Source: Marinobacterium arenosum
Lineage (GTDB): Bacteria > Pseudomonadota > Gammaproteobacteria > Pseudomonadales > Balneatricaceae
Length of the DNA: 64,000 nucleotides
NCBI RefSeq assembly: GCF_019795155.1
Contig: NZ_JAILYN010000016.1
Location: forward strand, 1 to 64,000
Direction of reading: 5' to 3'
The translations under genes and the position numbers were made by a program. Every line of letters begins with the position of its first letter. Within the stretch, counting starts at the first letter, position 1. Below the pieces are notes generated by a model. That model was not told the DNA's origin. It saw only the letters and a program-made list of their open reading frames with translations, and searched no databases. Of the stretch, positions 60,467 through 64,000 are shown in pieces.

Positions 60467-63400
60467 TCAGACGAAGACCCCTTCGCTGAAGTCGGTCAGG
60501 GTCGTCCCGGTGATTTCGATCAGGTAATCGTTCTCGCCGAAGCTGTTATCGGCATCCGCATCGATCGCGATCCAGGAAGTGCCTACCAGGTCACCGGCAT
60601 CGGCGGTAACGATAGCGGCCGCCTGATCATTGACGACATCCAGGTCGAAACCTGCGCCGGATACGTTCAGCAGGGCGTTGATATCCTCCACCAGGGTGCT
60701 GTCGGATACGGCCCCCGTTACCGATGTGTTGACGATGTCGACCGAGAAGTCGAGTTCGATGCGATCCGCCAGTGCGCCGTCGAAGGTCGCACCGTCGATC
60801 ACATAGTCGTCGGACGGCTGGTAGAAGCCATAGCTGTTCTCGCTAACGCCGTTTGCGTCGACGGTGTTTTCGAACTCGCTGATCAGATTCCAGTTGGCAT
60901 CGTACTCTGAGGTGTAGCTGCCATTACCGTCGGTGCCGCTCCAGGTTTCCGTCTCGGTGTAGCCGATCAGGGTGACGCCGTCCTCCGCAAAGACCTCGGT
61001 GATGGTCTCCATCAGGGTGCCGGACTGCTCCACACCGTTTACATCCATATAGGTGTAGCTGCCGCTGATCATATTCATATCGGCATCGTATTCGGCGGTC
61101 AGGGTACCGGTGCCGATCTCCTCGGAGAACTCTTCTACCGAACTGTAACCGATCACATTGCCGGACCCGTCGAGGTTCGCGGTGGTGGTTTCGGTGCTGG
61201 TCGCGGTCATCGGCGCACCGGTCTCGTCGGTGTACTGCTCGGTCTCGTTCTCGACGCGACTGAGCAGGGTCCAGTTGGCATCGAATGTCTCTTCGACCGA
61301 GCCCTCGCCCTCAGCGTCCGACCACTGTGCGGTAGTCAGGTAACCGCTCAGGGCGCCGAACTCGTCGTACTGAGCCGCCATGCTGTGGCTGTGCGTATGC
61401 GTTTGCTGCACGCCGTTATCGTCGATGTAGCTGCCACTGAAGCTGCCGTTTTCACTGATCAGGGTACCGTCAAGGTCCTGCTCGGCGGTGTAGGAACCGT
61501 TGCCATCGGTGCCGGACCAGATATCGCTGATCGTGTAGCCGATGACGGTTACCCCATCTTCCGCATAGTTCGGCGTGGTGCTGAGGTTACCTTCACCGGA
61601 CTGCTCGACACCATACTCGTCGATATAGCTGTAAGTGTAGGGGCCGTCGCTGTTGCCTGGCTCGCTGCCGGCACCCTCGTCACCGCTACCAGTCTCGCTG
61701 ATCAGGTTCCAGTCGGCATCGTATTCGGCAGTGTAGCTGCCACTGCCATCGGTACCCGACCATTGATCGTAGACGGTGTAGCCGATGATGGTCACCCCGT
61801 CTTCCGCATAGTTCGGTGTGGTGCTGAGGATACCTTCACCGGACTGCTCGACACCGTTCTCGTCGATATAGCTGTAGTTGTAGGGGCCGTCGTTGTCGCC
61901 GGGCACGCCGGCAGTACCTTCGTCACCACTGCCGCTTTCGCTGATCAGGGTCCAGTTGGCATCGTATTCGGCGGTGTAGCTGCCGCTGCCGTACTCGTCC
62001 GACCACTCGTTGGTGGTGGTGTAGCCGGTCAGTTCGCCGTTGCCATCAAAGTTGGCTGTGGTGCTGTAGCTGTGTGTAGCGGTCTGCTCGACGCCGCTCT
62101 CGTCGATGTAGCTGTGGCTATCGCTGCCGCTTTCGCTGACCAGGTTGCCATTGGCGTCGTACTCGGCGCTGTAGCTGCCGCTGCCGTAGCTGTCGGACCA
62201 CTCGTCGCTGATGGTGTAGCCGGTGTACAAACCACTTTGGTCGTAGTTGTAGGTGGTGCTGTGGGTATTGCTGCCGGTCTGCTGCTGGCCGTTTTCATCG
62301 GTAAAGCTGTAGCTGCTGCTACCGCTCTCGCTGATGATGTTCCAGTCGGCGTCGTATTCGGTGGCATTGCTGCCGCTGCCGTAGCTGTCGGACCACTCAT
62401 TGGTAGTGGTGTAGCCGATCAGTTCGCCACTCTCGTTGTAGTTGTTGCTGGTGCTGTACTCGTTGATGCCGGTCTGCTGCTGACCAAACTCGTCCGTGTA
62501 GCTGTAGGTGTTGCTGCCGCTGTTGGCGATCTCGTTCCAATTGGCGTCGTACTCGGCGGTCGAGCTGCCGCTGCCGTACTGGTCCGACCAGCTGTTTTCG
62601 GAGGTGTAGCCGGTGATTGCTCCGGACTCATTGTAATGGGTGGTTTCGCTGTAGCTGTAGCTGGCACCGTTGGATTCGGTGTTGCTGCCACTCTGGCTTA
62701 GCAGATTGCCCGCTGCATCGTAGGTGTAACTGTTCACATACTCGCTGCTGACCTGCTGGCCGTTCCAGTCGGTGTAGCTGTTGCTGCCGCTGTAGGTCTC
62801 GGTGTACTTGACCAGATCGCCATTGCCGTCGACGTAGTACTTGGTTTCACCGCCCCAGTTGTCGGTTTCGGTGTAAACGGTGTACTCGCCCTCGGTTTCG
62901 TTCGGCAACTGGTCGAAGTCGAAGCTGGTGTCGGTGACGGTCCAGCTGTTGTCGTAGGTGGTGGTCTTGCCGCCTTCTGTGATGCTGGTGGAGACCATGT
63001 TCCAGTTGGCATCGTACACGGTGGTTTCCGAGCCGCCATCCCAGGTGTAGGTGGAGGTGTGGCCGGTCAGGTCACCGTTTCCATCATAGTTGTGGACGGT
63101 TTCATAGCTGCTGGTGCCGGTCTGCTCTACGCCGTTCTCGTCGATGTAGGTGTAGCTGTTGCTGCCGCTGCTGCTGAGCTCGTTCCAGTCGGCATTGTAT
63201 TCGGCGGTATAGCTGCCGCTGCCGTACTGGTCCGACCAGCTGCTGGTGGTGATGTAACCCGTCAACACATTGAATTCATCGTAGATGGGGGTGGTGCTGT
63301 CGGTGTAGGTGGAGCCGTCTGAGCCGGTGCTGGTGTTGCTGTAGCCCAACTCGTTTCCATCGGCATCGTAGCTGTAACTGTTTACATACTCGTTGGTGAC

Positions 63401-64000
63401 CTGCTGGCCGTTCCAGTCGGTGTATGTATAGCTGCCGCTGTAGGTTTCGGTGTATTTGACCAGCTCGCCGGTCGTACTGTCGGTGTAGTAGGTGGTCTCA
63501 CCGCCCCAGTTGTCGGTTTCGGTGTAGACGGTGTACTCACCTTCGACCACGCCCTCCTGTTCGCCGAAGTCGAAGCTGGTGCCGGTCACTTCCCAGTTGC
63601 TGTCGTAGGTGGTGGTCTTGCCGCCTTCGGTGATGCTGGTGGAGACCATGTTCCAATTGGCGTCGTACTCGGTAGTTTCCGAGCCGCCATCCCAGGTGTG
63701 GGTGGAGGTATGGCCGGTCAGATCACCGTTCTCGTCATAGTGGTGGGTTTCACTGTGGCTGCTGGTGCCGGTCTGCTCGTCGCCGTTCTCGTCGATATAG
63801 GTGTAGCTGTTGCTGCCGCTGCTGCTCAGCTCGTTCCATTCGTCATCGTATTCGGCGGTGTAGCTGCCGCTGCCGTACTGGTCCGACCACTGGTTGGTGG
63901 TGGTGTAGCCGATCAGCTGGTCGCTTTCGTCGTAGTTGAGGGTGGTGCTGTAGCTGTAGGAGGAACCGTCGGAGCCGGTGCTGCTGCCGCTGTTGCCCAG
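60467..64000 (-). CDS. Giant tandem-repeat surface/secreted protein, 3' part (5' end beyond window)
   Basis: The reading frame is open from the right edge (64000) to the stop at 60467. At least 1177 residues are present and the start is outside the window. Residues up to the last ~135 are about seventeen imperfect repeats of roughly 55-80 residues (commonly 65, i.e. 195 bp). The pattern is SYxYIDENGVEQTG...YNYDxxGxLxGYTTTxxWSDxYGSGSYTAEYDANWNLISESGS (broken up here). A higher-order unit of 217 residues (651 bp) occurs twice at the 5' side, marked by ITEGGKTTTYD and TDNWGGET. The C-terminal ~135 residues are non-repetitive and acidic, ending NDYLIEITGTTLTDFSEGVFV. This is like C-terminal type I secretion signals. 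Composition is rich in Ser, Thr, Gly, Tyr, Asp and Glu, nearly free of Cys and Lys. It is probably exported by the neighbouring type I system. No RTX nonapeptides are seen in this part. Confidence 0.85.
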   Translation of the reverse strand: MGNSGSSTGSDGSSYSYSTTLNYDESDQLIGYTTTNQWSDQYGSGSYTAEYDDEWNELSSSGSNSYTYIDENGDEQTGTSSHSETHHYDENGDLTGHTSTHTWDGGSETTEYDANWNMVSTSITEGGKTTTYDSNWEVTGTSFDFGEQEGVVEGEYTVYTETDNWGGETTYYTDSTTGELVKYTETYSGSYTYTDWNGQQVTNEYVNSYSYDADGNELGYSNTSTGSDGSTYTDSTTPIYDEFNVLTGYITTSSWSDQYGSGSYTAEYNADWNELSSSGSNSYTYIDENGVEQTGTSSYETVHNYDGNGDLTGHTSTYTWDGGSETTVYDANWNMVSTSITEGGKTTTYDNSWTVTDTSFDFDQLPNETEGEYTVYTETDNWGGETKYYVDGNGDLVKYTETYSGSNSYTDWNGQQVSSEYVNSYTYDAAGNLLSQSGSNTESNGASYSYSETTHYNESGAITGYTSENSWSDQYGSGSSTAEYDANWNEIANSGSNTYSYTDEFGQQQTGINEYSTSNNYNESGELIGYTTTNEWSDSYGSGSNATEYDADWNIISESGSSSYSFTDENGQQQTGSNTHSTTYNYDQSGLYTGYTISDEWSDSYGSGSYSAEYDANGNLVSESGSDSHSYIDESGVEQTATHSYSTTANFDGNGELTGYTTTNEWSDEYGSGSYTAEYDANWTLISESGSGDEGTAGVPGDNDGPYNYSYIDENGVEQSGEGILSTTPNYAEDGVTIIGYTVYDQWSGTDGSGSYTAEYDADWNLISETGSGDEGAGSEPGNSDGPYTYSYIDEYGVEQSGEGNLSTTPNYAEDGVTVIGYTISDIWSGTDGNGSYTAEQDLDGTLISENGSFSGSYIDDNGVQQTHTHSHSMAAQYDEFGALSGYLTTAQWSDAEGEGSVEETFDANWTLLSRVENETEQYTDETGAPMTATSTETTTANLDGSGNVIGYSSVEEFSEEIGTGTLTAEYDADMNMISGSYTYMDVNGVEQSGTLMETITEVFAEDGVTLIGYTETETWSGTDGNGSYTSEYDANWNLISEFENTVDANGVSENSYGFYQPSDDYVIDGATFDGALADRIELDFSVDIVNTSVTGAVSDSTLVEDINALLNVSGAGFDLDVVNDQAAAIVTADAGDLVGTSWIAIDADADNSFGENDYLIEITGTTLTDFSEGVFV

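Noticed and set aside
61385-62701. A 438-codon plus-strand open frame of Val/Ala/Gly repeats opposite the giant gene
   Set aside because: It is the mirror of the 195-bp repeat. It looks like a membrane protein only because the opposite strand codes Ser/Thr/Tyr/Asp-rich sequence.
60467-64000. RTX toxin or RHS/YD polymorphic toxin
   Set aside because: No GGxGxDxUx nonapeptides and no RHS core or toxin C-terminus are visible. The C-terminus looks like a secretion signal. The part beyond the window could still change this view.

Overview
The window is about 62% GC and reads as a chromosome segment of a gammaproteobacterium. The gene order gatBAC-mreBCD-maf-rng-yhdP-nit, then ptsO-rapZ-ptsN-hpf-rpoN-lptB-lptA-lptC-kdsC-kdsD, then mlaFEDCB-ibaG-murA-hisG-hisD, then rpoE-rseA-rseC-degP-lepA-lepB-rnc-era-recO-pdxJ-acpS is typical of Pseudomonas and Oceanospirillales-like bacteria. 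Short-form HisG, the NPr/PtsN branch and the Lpt/Mla systems fit that placement. Genus cannot be told from the sequence alone.

Layout. 1-3420 (minus): gatCAB amidotransferase ending in a clear terminator. 3680-13032 (plus): cell-shape genes mreBCD, then maf, rng, yhdP and a nitrilase. 13053-13302: REP-type repeats where tldD usually sits. 13327-23450 (minus): darP, mgtE, nitrogen-PTS genes, rpoN, LPS transport and Kdo synthesis genes. 23846-27679 (plus): Mla phospholipid transport operon with an apparently exact 796-bp tandem duplication across mlaE/mlaD. 27826-32038 (plus): ibaG, murA, hisG, hisD, sdhE, ygfX. 32682-34295 (minus): nadB. 34659-38034 (plus): sigma-E module in which the anti-sigma factor appears fused to the C-terminal domain of RseB, with no separate rseB. 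38282-44800 (plus): lepA to acpS housekeeping run.

45393-59526 (plus) is the accessory part. A PrtD-type type I secretion system (ABC protein, HlyD-type adaptor, TolC-type channel) is followed, apparently in the same operon, by glycosyltransferases, a Wzm/Wzt-type polysaccharide ABC exporter, and a methyltransferase carrying a DUF4214-like domain and a coiled coil. Facing it on the minus strand (60467 to beyond 64000) is the 3' part of a giant, Asp/Ser/Thr/Tyr-rich protein made of ~65-residue repeats with a C-terminus like type I secretion substrates. I infer a surface-protein export and surface-polysaccharide locus, comparable in logic to S-layer/O-antigen loci, with the giant protein as the likely substrate.

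Between the two lies a regular array of eight ~85-103 bp units built from two REP hairpin types. Both keep the loop GCTCCGA but have covarying stems. Related GTAG-headed repeats occur in three other intergenic regions. No rRNA, tRNA, CRISPR array or complete insertion sequence was seen.

Most notable: the RseA-RseB C-domain fusion, the secretion/polysaccharide locus with its giant repeat protein, the REP array with compensatory stem changes, and the mlaE-mlaD duplication.
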